From NCBI GenBank assembly GCA_030536295.1, contig JAUNQH010000001.1:17778-70354 (forward strand): a DNA stretch of 52,577 nucleotides. The letters are read 5' to 3'. The notes beneath the pieces were generated by a model, which saw only the letters and a list, made by a program, of their open reading frames with translations, was not told the origin of the DNA and ran no database searches. This stretch comes from Clostridia bacterium (GTDB taxonomy: Bacteria > Bacillota > Clostridia > Christensenellales > Aristaeellaceae). Positions within the stretch are counted from its first letter, which is position 1, and every line of letters starts with the position of its first letter. Shown here in pieces: positions 25,117 to 33,519 of this stretch. The position numbers and the translations under genes were made by a program.

Positions 25117-27267
25117 ATGGATCGGTATGCAAAAGGCGGTTTCACCTTGCCCGGAGAAGCAGGGTATGAAGAACTGACACTGAAAATGGCTGAGCTGTGG
25201 GGCGCGGATGTCATCCGCGACAGCGACGGAACAAAACTGAGCCCGGAGATCACGGAAGCGGGATACAAGATCTATTCCACCATCTGTATCATCCGTGAGC
25301 ACAACGCGTTCGCGAACGCGCATCCGGATGCCCAGCAGCAATGCTTCCTGTCCTCCGATCCCGTGCTGGCGGAAACGGACACGATGATGATCGATCCGCT
25401 GGCCGGCTACTTCAGGGAACAGTTTGAACTGAATGACAGCGATGATGCCATGCGCTACTGGCAGGTGTGGGACCGGACTGCCGGTATCCCCGTGGAAGAC
25501 GGAAAATGGCACTACGCGGACGGCCGGATCACGGTCACGGACTGCGTGCCGTATCACCGGTATACTGCCTCCGTGCTGTGCATGCGGATCTGGGAAGAGA
25601 TCAACATGTACAACCACACTACCAACAGCTGGACCAGTGAGCACCTGCGCCAGCTGGACCCGCGGCATCCGCTCGCATGGGAATATCTGCAGGACTGGCT
25701 GAGAAACTGGTGCGCGGAGAATCCGCAGACCGATGTTGTAAGGCTGACTTCGCTGTTTTACAACTTCGTGTGGATCTTCGGCGACGATCTCCGCAGACGC
25801 ACCCGCTTTGTGGATTGGGCGAGCTACGATTTCACCGTCAGCCCGGCCGCGCTGGACGCGTTTGAAAAGGAATACGGCTACGCGCTGACGGCCGAGGACT
25901 TCATCAACAAGGGAAAACTGCAGGCCACCCACCGTGTGCCGACCGCGCGCAAGCGGGACTATATGGATTTCATCCAGCGCTTTGTGGCGGAGAAGGCCCG
26001 TGCGCTGGTTGACATCATCCATGCGTACGGTAAGCAGGCGTATGTGTTCTATGATGACAGCTGGGTCGGCATGGAGCCTTGGGGAAAATACTTTGCCTCC
26101 ATCGGGTTTGACGGGCTGATCAAATGCGTTTTCTCCGGGTTCGAATGCCGGCTGTGCGCGGGTACGGACGTGCCTGTGCATGAGATCCGGTTCCATCCGT
26201 ATCTGTTCCCCGTGGGCCTCGGCGGTCTGCCGACATTCGCCGAAGGCGGGCATCCGGAAAATGACGCGTATGATTACTGGCTGCATGTGCGCCGCGCTCT
26301 GGCGCGTGAGTGTGTGGACCGCATCGGTCTGGGCGGTTATCTGCATCTGACGATAGGGCAGGACGCTTTCAATGAGGCGATCCGCGCCATGGCGGCCGAC
26401 TTCCGCCGCCTGAAGGAGCTGCACGCCCACGGCGCGCCGTCATCACTGAAACTGCGGGTCACGGTGCTGCATACATGGGGATCCCTGCGGTCGTGGTCGC
26501 TGTCCGGCCATTTCCATGAGACGGATCAAAACACCCTGATCCACATCAATGAGGCGCTTTCGGGGCTGCCCGTGGATGTGCGCTTCATCAGCTTTGACGA
26601 TGTGAAGAACGGCGTGCTGAAGGATACCGATGTTCTGATCAGCGCGGGCCGGCAGGGCGACGCGTGGAGCGGCGGGGACGCGTGGAAGGACCCGGAACTG
26701 GTTACGGAGATCACCCGGTTTGTGTATGAAGGCGGGTGCCTGATCGGCGCGGGCGAACCCTCGGCCGCAGAAGGCGGGGATACCCGCTTCACGCTGGCGC
26801 ACATCCTGGGTGTGGACCGGGATGCCGGCGAATACGCGTGCCATCAGCCGTGGACATTTGAGACCGAAAAGGAATTGCCGTTTGCGGTGACCGGAGACGC
26901 GATCCCCGCGACGCCCGGCATCCGCCTGATCGCGCCGGATACGAAAGTACTGGCCGAAAAGAACGGCGTACCCGTGATGACGGCGCGGCAGTTCGGCAAA
27001 GGACGGGCGGCCTATCTCGGCGGCTTCATCTACAGCACCGCGGCAGCGCGGATGCTGCTGGACCTGCTGCTGTATCTGACGCGGACGGACGCGGAAGCGG
27101 CCGCCCTGTGCGAAAACCCGGTGACCGAAGCAGCCTGGTTCCCGGCGGACAGAACGCTTGTGGTGATGAATGACAGCCGTGAGCCGGCCGTGACCGCGGT
27201 GCGTTATCCGGAAGGTACGGTCAGCGTGAGGCTGGCGCCGCTGGAAATGAAGTTTATCACGCTGTAA
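25117..27267 (+). CDS. GH112 phosphorylase, probable D-galactosyl-beta-1,4-L-rhamnose phosphorylase
   Basis: This 716-residue cytoplasmic enzyme belongs to GH112, whose members phosphorolyse beta-galactosides to galactose 1-phosphate plus an acceptor sugar. The (beta/alpha)8 barrel occupies the first about 450 residues (SLFYNFVWIFGDDLRRRTRFVDWASYDFTV; VFYDDSWVGMEPWG). A glutamine-amidotransferase-like domain (about 460-640) and a small C-terminal beta domain follow, and the length is typical. GH112 includes galacto-N-biose/lacto-N-biose phosphorylases and galactosyl-rhamnose phosphorylase. Divergence from rhaBAD and the surrounding pectin genes favour the rhamnose form: released L-rhamnose would enter RhaA and Gal-1-P the Leloir pathway. 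The specificity is inference from context. It converges on the mutarotase gene with 12 bases between stops. Confidence 0.82.
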   Translation: MDRYAKGGFTLPGEAGYEELTLKMAELWGADVIRDSDGTKLSPEITEAGYKIYSTICIIREHNAFANAHPDAQQQCFLSSDPVLAETDTMMIDPLAGYFREQFELNDSDDAMRYWQVWDRTAGIPVEDGKWHYADGRITVTDCVPYHRYTASVLCMRIWEEINMYNHTTNSWTSEHLRQLDPRHPLAWEYLQDWLRNWCAENPQTDVVRLTSLFYNFVWIFGDDLRRRTRFVDWASYDFTVSPAALDAFEKEYGYALTAEDFINKGKLQATHRVPTARKRDYMDFIQRFVAEKARALVDIIHAYGKQAYVFYDDSWVGMEPWGKYFASIGFDGLIKCVFSGFECRLCAGTDVPVHEIRFHPYLFPVGLGGLPTFAEGGHPENDAYDYWLHVRRALARECVDRIGLGGYLHLTIGQDAFNEAIRAMAADFRRLKELHAHGAPSSLKLRVTVLHTWGSLRSWSLSGHFHETDQNTLIHINEALSGLPVDVRFISFDDVKNGVLKDTDVLISAGRQGDAWSGGDAWKDPELVTEITRFVYEGGCLIGAGEPSAAEGGDTRFTLAHILGVDRDAGEYACHQPWTFETEKELPFAVTGDAIPATPGIRLIAPDTKVLAEKNGVPVMTARQFGKGRAAYLGGFIYSTAAARMLLDLLLYLTRTDAEAAALCENPVTEAAWFPADRTLVVMNDSREPAVTAVRYPEGTVSVRLAPLEMKFITL

Positions 27268-27279
27268 AACGCGATCGGC

Positions 27280-27597
27280 TCATTCCATCGTGAACATCAG
27301 CTTCAGCTTCGGCTGGGCGCCGGTCTCCGGATCCATGACCAGGTCAAGCACGTCTTCCATATAATCATTCCACTTGTCAACGATGGGGCTGTTCGCCTGC
27401 GCCGCTTCGGCAAAGGCGACGCCCTTTTCACATTCATAATAACCGAATACGTCGCTGCCGTCGCTCCAGATGGTGTAGTTTCGGATGCCGGCAGCCTTCA
27501 GCAGCGCCAGCATCTCAGGCCAGATCTCATCATGCCGGCGCTTGTATTCCGCCTGCATGCCCGGCTTGATGCGTCCTTTCCAGGCAAAACGTTCCAT
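27280..27597 (-). CDS. rhaM: L-rhamnose mutarotase
   Basis: This 105-residue protein interconverts the alpha and beta anomers of L-rhamnose, supplying the form used by the isomerase. Family features are RFAWKGRIKPGMQAEYKRRHDEIWPEM at the N-terminus, with the conserved His, then IRNYTIWSDGSDVFGYYEC and VDKWNDYMEDVLD. Length matches the roughly 104-residue E. coli protein. I chose the ATG at 27597 because the family begins there and GGGAG lies 10 bases upstream; the frame is open further but extends into the region before the lacI stop. It lies 20 bases behind the LacI gene and is probably co-transcribed with it. Confidence 0.92.
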   Translation of the reverse strand: MERFAWKGRIKPGMQAEYKRRHDEIWPEMLALLKAAGIRNYTIWSDGSDVFGYYECEKGVAFAEAAQANSPIVDKWNDYMEDVLDLVMDPETGAQPKLKLMFTME

Positions 27598-27617
27598 AAG
27601 GCAAAGTCTCCCTTCAC

Positions 27618-28637
27618 TTATTTGCATGGCGCGACGGAGCCGCGCATGATCATTTCCCATTGCGCTTCCTCACGTTTGTTTTCCCCGCTGAGCAGAAGCT
27701 CGACCGCCCGGGCGCCCAGCTGCTGCTGGTGCATGTCGATACTGGCGAGGGGCGGCGTCAGATACGGAGCGCAGAAGATATTGTCGCACCCCAGGACCGA
27801 AATATCATCAGGCACGCGCAGTCCGCGCTTCTGCGCGGCGGAGGTGCAGCCCATCGCGACCAGATCGTTCAGCGCGATGACGGCGGTGGGCCAGAAGTCC
27901 TCCTGCAGCCCGTCCAGCAGGTCATTCAGCGCGGCTTCGCCGTCTTCCGCCTTGCCGCCGCAGAATACGCGGTATGAGGAAACATAAGGCAGACGCGCGT
28001 CCTTCAGCCCTTCCTGATAGCCTACATCGCGGCGCAGCTCGTCCTGGTCGGATTCCATGCCGCCGATCAGCGCGATCCTGCGGTGACCGAGGCCGATCAG
28101 CGCGGATACGGACTCCCGGACGATGCCGGCCATGTTGTAAGAGATGGCCGGAAAGTCATACGTGCGGGGCACACAGCCGATAAGCACGATGGGCATATAC
28201 TGGCGGAGCTTTTTCAGATCGGTCAGGAACTGCTCCCGCTCATTGTCAGGCATGTATTCCACACAGATGATCACACCGTCCAGCCGGCGTTCGGCCAGCG
28301 CCTGCGTCTGATGCTCGTCCTGCCCGGTGATGCTGCGCCAGGGAAAAAGCGTCATGCTGTACCCCTGACGGCGGGCTTCGTCATTGGCACCGGTGAAGAT
28401 CATGGCGTAGTTGGGGTTGAGCAGCTTCGGCAGCACGATGCCGAGGTTATTTGTCGTCTTGCTGGTCATGCCGCGTGCAATGGAGCTCGGCTGGTAATTC
28501 AGCCGGCTGATCACCGCCTCGACCTTTGCGCGGGTCTTGGGAGAAACGCTCATCTCACCGCGCATGACGCGGGAGACCGTGGCGATCGAGACCCCTGCTT
28601 CCGCGGCAATATCATAGATCGTATAATGGTCCGCCAA
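27618..28637 (-). CDS. LacI-family transcriptional regulator of the pectin/rhamnose island
   Basis: This 339-residue repressor has a helix-turn-helix at residues about 5-25 (TIYDIAAEAGVSIATVSRVMRG), a hinge at 50-60 (NYQPSSIARGM), and a periplasmic-binding-like effector domain. The start codon is TTG, since no ATG or GTG gives the family start, with AGGGGGA 7 bases upstream. The gene is divergent from the pectin operon B, and LacI-type operators lie in the shared region and at operon A 12 kb away. It is therefore the probable local regulator, released by a rhamnose- or galacturonate-containing signal. One operator (28708-28721) lies just upstream of its own -35, so autoregulation is likely. 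Confidence 0.92.
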   Translation of the reverse strand: MADHYTIYDIAAEAGVSIATVSRVMRGEMSVSPKTRAKVEAVISRLNYQPSSIARGMTSKTTNNLGIVLPKLLNPNYAMIFTGANDEARRQGYSMTLFPWRSITGQDEHQTQALAERRLDGVIICVEYMPDNEREQFLTDLKKLRQYMPIVLIGCVPRTYDFPAISYNMAGIVRESVSALIGLGHRRIALIGGMESDQDELRRDVGYQEGLKDARLPYVSSYRVFCGGKAEDGEAALNDLLDGLQEDFWPTAVIALNDLVAMGCTSAAQKRGLRVPDDISVLGCDNIFCAPYLTPPLASIDMHQQQLGARAVELLLSGENKREEAQWEMIMRGSVAPCK

Positions 28638-28672
28638 TGATATATCCCCCTGTTCATCCGTAAAGCTGATTC

Positions 28673-28701
28673 ATTATAGCATAAGCGGCACCCGGATTCA
28701 A
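28673..28701 (-). promoter_or_regulatory. Promoter of the LacI regulator and rhaM
   Basis: On the minus strand TTGAAT (28696-28701), 17-base spacer, TATAAT (28673-28678), with TGC before the -10 (extended). Confidence 0.85.
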
Positions 28702-28707
28702 GAAAAA

Positions 28708-28721
28708 AGAAAGCGTTTACA
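28708..28721. promoter_or_regulatory. LacI-family operator, upstream copy (operon B)
   Basis: AGAAAGCGTTTACA; its reverse complement TGTAAACGCTTTCT closely follows the site at 28816. It sits 108 bases upstream of that site and just behind the -35 of the LacI gene, so it could serve looping and autoregulation. Confidence 0.6.
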
Positions 28722-28787
28722 GAAAATGAATCCGCCTTGTCTCCGCCTTTTCGCAAAAGAGCGCAAATGTTAAATTTTTGCGTGCTG

Positions 28788-28816
28788 TTGACAAAAAGAT
28801 GGTTGAAATGTAAAAT
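28788..28816 (+). promoter_or_regulatory. Promoter of pectin operon B
   Basis: TTGACA (28788-28793), 17-base spacer, TAAAAT (28811-28816): near-perfect sigma-A promoter, with an operator adjoining the -10. Confidence 0.9.
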
Positions 28817-28829
28817 GATAACGCTTACA
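28816..28829. promoter_or_regulatory. LacI-family operator at the operon B promoter
   Basis: TGATAACGCTTACA begins on the last base of the -10 box, the same offset as in operon A. Binding here would block transcription start. Confidence 0.75.
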
Positions 28830-28855
28830 AAAACAAGAAAGCGGTGAGCTGTATA

Positions 28856-29911
28856 ATGGACTATCGTGAGATCGCGGACCGGGTGCTCGGTATGCTGCAG
28901 CGCGCGGACGGGAATGATCCTTCCCGAGGCCATCTGACCATGAATAACTGGGAATGGCCCACCGGTGTCGCTTTATACGGCATTTATAAGACCTATCAGC
29001 AGAGCGGCGACCGGGCGATCCTTGATTACATGACCGGCTGGTATGACGATATGCTGTCCCGGCCCGAAAAACCGCACCGCAACGTGAATACCGTGGCACC
29101 CGTGCTGGGACTTGTGTGCCTGTATGATGAAACACATAATCCCGCCTATCTGCCCGTGATCGAGAGCTGGGCGGACTGGGTGCTGCATGAAATGCCCCGC
29201 ACCGAGTATGACGGGCTGCAGCACTGCACCGTGTGGAACAAACACTGGCAGCAGCTGTGGTGCGATACATTGTTTATGGTCGGCCTTTTCCTGGCCAAGG
29301 CCGGCATCGTGCTGAACAGGCCCGAATGGGTGGATGAAGCTGAATACCAGTTTCTGATGCATATCCGCTACCTGCAGGATAAGCGCGTCGGCCTTTTCTA
29401 TCACGGCTGGACGTTTGACGGCCGGAACAACTTCGCGGACGCGTTCTGGGCCCGCGGCAACGCGTGGTTCACGGTATCCGCCGTTGAGCTGTACGATATT
29501 ACCAAGCGCGATGACGCAGCCATGCGGATGATCCGCTCCGCCTTCGCGGATCAGGCGCTGGCCCTGTGGAAATATCAGCGGGTCAACGGTCTGTTCACCA
29601 CGCTGATCGACGTTGAGGAGACTTACTGCGAGACCAGCGCGACCGCCGCGATCGCTTACGGTATCCTGAAAGCGGTCCGTATCGGCTGGCTCCCGGACGG
29701 GAAATACGCCGACATGGGTATGCTGAGCGCGAATGCCGTGCTGGGGCAGATCGATGAGAACGGCGCCGTGCAGGGTGTATCCGGCGGCACGGGCATGGGT
29801 CACACCCTGCAGCACTATAAAGACATTATCGTCACTCCTACGGCTTACGGGCAGGGGCTGACCTTCCTGATGCTGACGGAGCTTATGCTGAAGGAGGAAA
29901 ACAACGCATGA
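28856..29911 (+). CDS. Unsaturated rhamnogalacturonyl hydrolase, GH105
   Basis: This 351-residue cytoplasmic (alpha/alpha)6-barrel enzyme removes the 4,5-unsaturated galacturonyl residue left by pectin lyases on rhamnogalacturonan oligosaccharides, freeing rhamnose-ended products. Characteristic parts are NNWEWPTGVALYGI, RNVNTVAPVLGLVCLYD, the catalytic Asp137 in QLWCDTLFMVG, and DAFWARGNAWFTVSAVEL. Length is as in YteR/RhiN. The ATG at 28856 has GGTGAG 7 bases upstream; a GTG at 28844 lies inside that ribosome site. There is no signal peptide, so substrates must be imported, consistent with the importer genes that follow at once (4-base overlap). Confidence 0.92.
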   Translation: MDYREIADRVLGMLQRADGNDPSRGHLTMNNWEWPTGVALYGIYKTYQQSGDRAILDYMTGWYDDMLSRPEKPHRNVNTVAPVLGLVCLYDETHNPAYLPVIESWADWVLHEMPRTEYDGLQHCTVWNKHWQQLWCDTLFMVGLFLAKAGIVLNRPEWVDEAEYQFLMHIRYLQDKRVGLFYHGWTFDGRNNFADAFWARGNAWFTVSAVELYDITKRDDAAMRMIRSAFADQALALWKYQRVNGLFTTLIDVEETYCETSATAAIAYGILKAVRIGWLPDGKYADMGMLSANAVLGQIDENGAVQGVSGGTGMGHTLQHYKDIIVTPTAYGQGLTFLMLTELMLKEENNA

Positions 29912-30858
29912 AGAAAGCTGAGCGGGTGGCGCTGTACGGTTCCGGAAAGGAATACTGGCGCCGTCTGTGGGCGGATATGATCCGCGACAGATGGCTGATC
30001 CTGCTGCTGATCCCGGGCCTGATCTACTTTATCGTATTCAAGTATCTGCCCATGTGGGGCATCATCATCTCCTTTGAGAACTATGTTCCGTATCTCGGTC
30101 CCTTCAAGAGCGAATGGGTCGGTCTGAAATGGTTCAATTATTTCTTCAGCAACAAGGCGTGGACCCGTTATCTGACCAATACCCTGATCCTGAGTCTGAT
30201 GAACATCGTGTTCTTCTTTCCGGCTCCGATCATCCTGGCGCTGCTGCTGAACGAGATGCGCAACCAGAAGTACAAGAAGCTGGTGCAGACCTTCCTGTAC
30301 GTACCGCACTTTATCTCCATCGTGATCGTGGTCTCCATCACGCTGGTGATGTTCTCCTCCACCGGTATCGTATACAAGCTGGTGGAACAGCTGACCGGGC
30401 ATCCGGTGAAGTTCATGACCGACCCGAATCTGTTCCGCCCGATGATCATCGGACAGACGATCTGGAAAGAGACCGGCTGGGGCACCATCATCTTCCTGGC
30501 GGCGCTGACCAATGTGGACACGCAGCTGTATGAGGCCGCCATGGTGGACGGCGCGGGACGCCTTCGCCGCCTGTGGCACATCACCCTGCCCGCGATCAAG
30601 AGCACGATCGTGCTGATGCTGATCCTGCGGATGGGCTCGGTGCTGGACACGGGATATGATCACCTGATCCTGATGGCCAACTCGCTGAACCGGAAAGCAT
30701 CGCAGACGCTGGACGTTTTCGTGTATCAGCAGGGTCTGCAGCAGGCGCAGTACAGCTACGCTTCAGCCATCGGACTGATGAAGTCCGTTGTCTCCGTGAC
30801 GCTGGTCGTCAGTGCGAACAAGGTATCCCATCTGCTCGGTGAACAGGGACTCTACTGA
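29908..30858 (+). CDS. Sugar ABC transporter permease, LplB type (operon B)
   Basis: This 316-residue permease has six membrane segments and the EAA loop YEAAMVDGAGRLRRLWHITLPAIKSTI. The N-terminal FKYLPMWGIIISFENYVPYLGP is the LplB hallmark. The start codon overlaps the GH105 stop (ATGA) and has AAGGAGG upstream, which makes production of enzyme and importer coupled. Paralogue of the 16512 gene. It probably imports unsaturated rhamnogalacturonan or galacturonate oligosaccharides. Confidence 0.92.
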   Translation: MKKAERVALYGSGKEYWRRLWADMIRDRWLILLLIPGLIYFIVFKYLPMWGIIISFENYVPYLGPFKSEWVGLKWFNYFFSNKAWTRYLTNTLILSLMNIVFFFPAPIILALLLNEMRNQKYKKLVQTFLYVPHFISIVIVVSITLVMFSSTGIVYKLVEQLTGHPVKFMTDPNLFRPMIIGQTIWKETGWGTIIFLAALTNVDTQLYEAAMVDGAGRLRRLWHITLPAIKSTIVLMLILRMGSVLDTGYDHLILMANSLNRKASQTLDVFVYQQGLQQAQYSYASAIGLMKSVVSVTLVVSANKVSHLLGEQGLY

Positions 30859-30874
30859 GAAAGGAGGTCTTCAC

Positions 30875-31846
30875 ATGTCACAGGTCACAGCCAGACCCGA
30901 TGAGCTGACTCCGGACGGAAAGCGCGAACTGAAACAAATGAAGATCTCCTCCGGTCCGGTCGCGGTCTACAACAGCATCGGCAACCGTATCTTTGACGCC
31001 GTAAACTATATCGTGCTCGGTCTGATCGCGATCACCACCATACTGCCGTTCATTTACATCATCGGCGCGTCCCTGGCCAGCGAGTATGAACTGGCGACCC
31101 GCCCGATGTTCATTATCCCGCAGGATGTGACGCTGGACGCGTACAAGTACATCTTCTCCTCCAACCGGATCCTGCAGGCCTTCGGCAACTCGGTGTTCAT
31201 CACGTTCTGCGGTACGGCGATCAACCTGTTCTTTACCGTTACCATGGCTTACGCGCTGTCCAAGACAAGGCTGCGCGGCAGAAATTTCCTGATGAACATG
31301 GTGCTGGTGTCGATGTTCTTTTCCGGCGGTATGATCCCCGGATTCATTGTGACGGCCAGCTGGCTCGGACTGAAGAATTCCTACTGGGCCATCTTGCTGC
31401 CGGGTGCCATCAGCGCTTATAATATGCTCATCGTGAAAAACTTTTTTCAGGGTATTCCGCAGGAGCTGGAGGAATCCGCGGCACTGGACGGCTGTTCCGA
31501 CATCGGGATCCTGCTGAAGATCGTGCTGCCGCTGAGCTTGCCCGTGCTGGCAACGTTCGGTCTGTTTTACGCGGTCGGTCACTGGAACGCGTATTTCGGC
31601 GCGATGATCTATCTGACCGGCGCCCGCGAAAAGTGGCCTCTGCAGGTGCTGCTGCGCGAGATCATCATCATGGCGAACGCGACGGCAGGTGATATGGAGA
31701 ACCTGGATCCGGACTTCGTGAAGCCGCCGGAACAGTCCGTGAAGATGGCTGTCATCGTGGTCTCCACCGTGCCGATCATGTGTATCTACCCCTTCCTGCA
31801 GAAATACTTCGTGAAGGGCGTTATGGTCGGCGCGCTGAAGGGCTGA
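30875..31846 (+). CDS. Sugar ABC transporter permease, LplC/YtcP type (operon B)
   Basis: This 323-residue second permease has a cytoplasmic N-terminal tail of about 40 residues, six membrane segments, and the contact loop LEESAALDGCSDIGILLKIVLPLSLPVLAT. The ATG at 30875 has AGGAGGT 7 bases upstream; the open frame extends 21 codons into the preceding gene without support. It ends in YPFLQKYFVKGVMVGALKG. The 70-base gap to the binding-protein gene holds a small hairpin (GCGGC/GCCGC, 31874-31887), which could protect the downstream message. Confidence 0.92.
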   Translation: MSQVTARPDELTPDGKRELKQMKISSGPVAVYNSIGNRIFDAVNYIVLGLIAITTILPFIYIIGASLASEYELATRPMFIIPQDVTLDAYKYIFSSNRILQAFGNSVFITFCGTAINLFFTVTMAYALSKTRLRGRNFLMNMVLVSMFFSGGMIPGFIVTASWLGLKNSYWAILLPGAISAYNMLIVKNFFQGIPQELEESAALDGCSDIGILLKIVLPLSLPVLATFGLFYAVGHWNAYFGAMIYLTGAREKWPLQVLLREIIIMANATAGDMENLDPDFVKPPEQSVKMAVIVVSTVPIMCIYPFLQKYFVKGVMVGALKG

Positions 31847-31916
31847 CGCGGCAAAACACAACTAAGGTTATCCGCGGCGCAAGCCGCTGAAACAAATAAC
31901 AAAGGAGGCTTCCCAA

Positions 31917-33443
31917 ATGAAAAAGCTCGTTTCCCTCGTACTGGCTTTGGTCATGGCTCTGTCCATGATGAGCTTCGCGGCTGCCGACGAAGAACCCTTC
32001 GTTATCTCCGTGATGCTGCCCGACTTCTACACGGATGTTGAATTCGTGAAGGAAGGCAACCCCATTCTGGATTACATTCAGGAGCAGACCGGTGTGAAAC
32101 TGGACATCCAGTTCCAGGCCAACTCCTCCTACGGTGACATCCTTGCTACCACGCTGGCTGACGCCAACAGCATGCCCATGCTGATCAGCTTCACCGGCCG
32201 CGACAATACCTTCATCCAGAACGTTCCCGCTTTCTGGGATCTGACTGAGTATGTCAAGGATGCCGAGAACTATCCGGAGCTGGCTTGCGAAGCCGCTCAG
32301 AAGGTCTATGCCAACACTGCCGTTGACGGCAAGGTGTACGGCATCTTCCGCAGCCGCGCGAACCCCCGCGCCGGTATCTACTACCGCAGTGATATCGCCG
32401 CCAAGGTCGGCATCACCAAGGAACCCGAGACCGTTGCCGAGCTGACCGAACTGGCTACCGCTCTGGCCGGCTACAGCGAAGACACTTACGCGCTGAACAT
32501 GATCGGCAACTACACCGCCGGCACCATCAGCATCATCACCGTTGCCATGGGCGCTCCCAACACCTGGGGCGTTGACGAGAACAACAACATCTATTCCGCT
32601 CATGAGCATCCCGCCTATCTGAAGGGCCTGACCTGGCTGCGCGATCTGTACGCCATTGGCGGTATCGCCCCCGATTTCGTGACCCGCACCTCCAGCGACT
32701 GGGACAACTACGAGCGCACCGGCAACTGCTTCATGCGGTTCGACTGCAACGACAACGCTCATCGTCAGCAGGAATGGTTCGAGGCCAATGAAGGCGTGAC
32801 CGAGCAGATCTTTGAAGAGATCGGCGGCCTGATCAATGACGAAGGCAATATCTGCGTATGGCCCCAGAACGCCGGCTACGCCGGACTGGTCGCCGTGACC
32901 AAGACCGTTTCCGAAGAAGACCTGCCCAAGGTCCTGAAGTTCCTTGACTGGTGCAACAGCGCCGACGGTCAGATCGTTCTGAACTCCGGTCTGGAAGGCG
33001 TCACCTACTGGATCTGGGAAGACGGCTGCTCTCATGCCTATCCCGAAGAATTCAAGGGTGACAGCGAAGAAGCCCAGGCCAAGCAGAAGGAATATACCGA
33101 CAGGAACGTTACGCTCCAGGGCAGCCTGAATCAGCTGCACATGGGCACCAGCGGCGACAAGCTCCTGGCCGGCACCCATACCCCCCTGCGTGACGAATAC
33201 ACCGCCAACAATAACTACTATCGTGACTTCGTTGTGTTCAATCCCTGCCTGACCCTGACCTCCGAGACCTATCTCGCGTTCGGTTCCACGCTGGACACCA
33301 TGCTGAGCGACGCTGACGTTCAGTACATCGCCGGCGAGATCGACGAGGACGAACTGAAGGCTGTCTGGGAGCAGTGGGCTGAAGAAGGCGGCGAGCAGAT
33401 CAAGGCTGAATACACCGCTGCCTATCAGGCAACACTGGACTGA
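31917..33443 (+). CDS. Extracellular solute-binding protein (operon B)
   Basis: This 508-residue secreted binding protein belongs to the operon B importer. The Sec signal spans residues 1-24 (KKLVSLVLALVMALSMMSF core), cleaved after AAA or AAAD. There is no cysteine near the site, so it is not a lipoprotein. The mature region contains the LplA-type opening VISVMLPDFYTDVEFVKEGNPILDYIQEQTGV and GITKEPETVAELTELATAL. The very strong AAAGGAGG site and codon use biased to CTG, ACC, AAC and GCC indicate high expression. It shares the TGATCGATC bases at its stop with the operon A binding protein, a hint of duplication. It is followed by a terminator-like hairpin that probably only partly stops transcription. 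Confidence 0.92.
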   Translation: MKKLVSLVLALVMALSMMSFAAADEEPFVISVMLPDFYTDVEFVKEGNPILDYIQEQTGVKLDIQFQANSSYGDILATTLADANSMPMLISFTGRDNTFIQNVPAFWDLTEYVKDAENYPELACEAAQKVYANTAVDGKVYGIFRSRANPRAGIYYRSDIAAKVGITKEPETVAELTELATALAGYSEDTYALNMIGNYTAGTISIITVAMGAPNTWGVDENNNIYSAHEHPAYLKGLTWLRDLYAIGGIAPDFVTRTSSDWDNYERTGNCFMRFDCNDNAHRQQEWFEANEGVTEQIFEEIGGLINDEGNICVWPQNAGYAGLVAVTKTVSEEDLPKVLKFLDWCNSADGQIVLNSGLEGVTYWIWEDGCSHAYPEEFKGDSEEAQAKQKEYTDRNVTLQGSLNQLHMGTSGDKLLAGTHTPLRDEYTANNNYYRDFVVFNPCLTLTSETYLAFGSTLDTMLSDADVQYIAGEIDEDELKAVWEQWAEEGGEQIKAEYTAAYQATLD

Positions 33444-33466
33444 TCGATCCACAGGCAACATACTAT

Positions 33467-33506
33467 GGGGCTGCCGGAACCCGCGCGGGGACGGCAGCCC
33501 CTCTTT
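33467..33506 (+). terminator. Hairpin after the operon B binding-protein gene, probably partial terminator
   Basis: GGGGCTGCCG (33467-33476) pairs with CGGCAGCCCC (33492-33501), followed by TCTTT. The next gene starts 13 bases later with no separate promoter visible, so partial read-through would give high importer and lower enzyme expression. Confidence 0.75.
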
Positions 33507-33519
33507 ACGGAGGCATCTT

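Noticed and set aside
24823-26430. Minus-strand frame of 535 codons opposite the GH112 gene
   Set aside because: Shadow of the phosphorylase; its composition is atypical for a protein.
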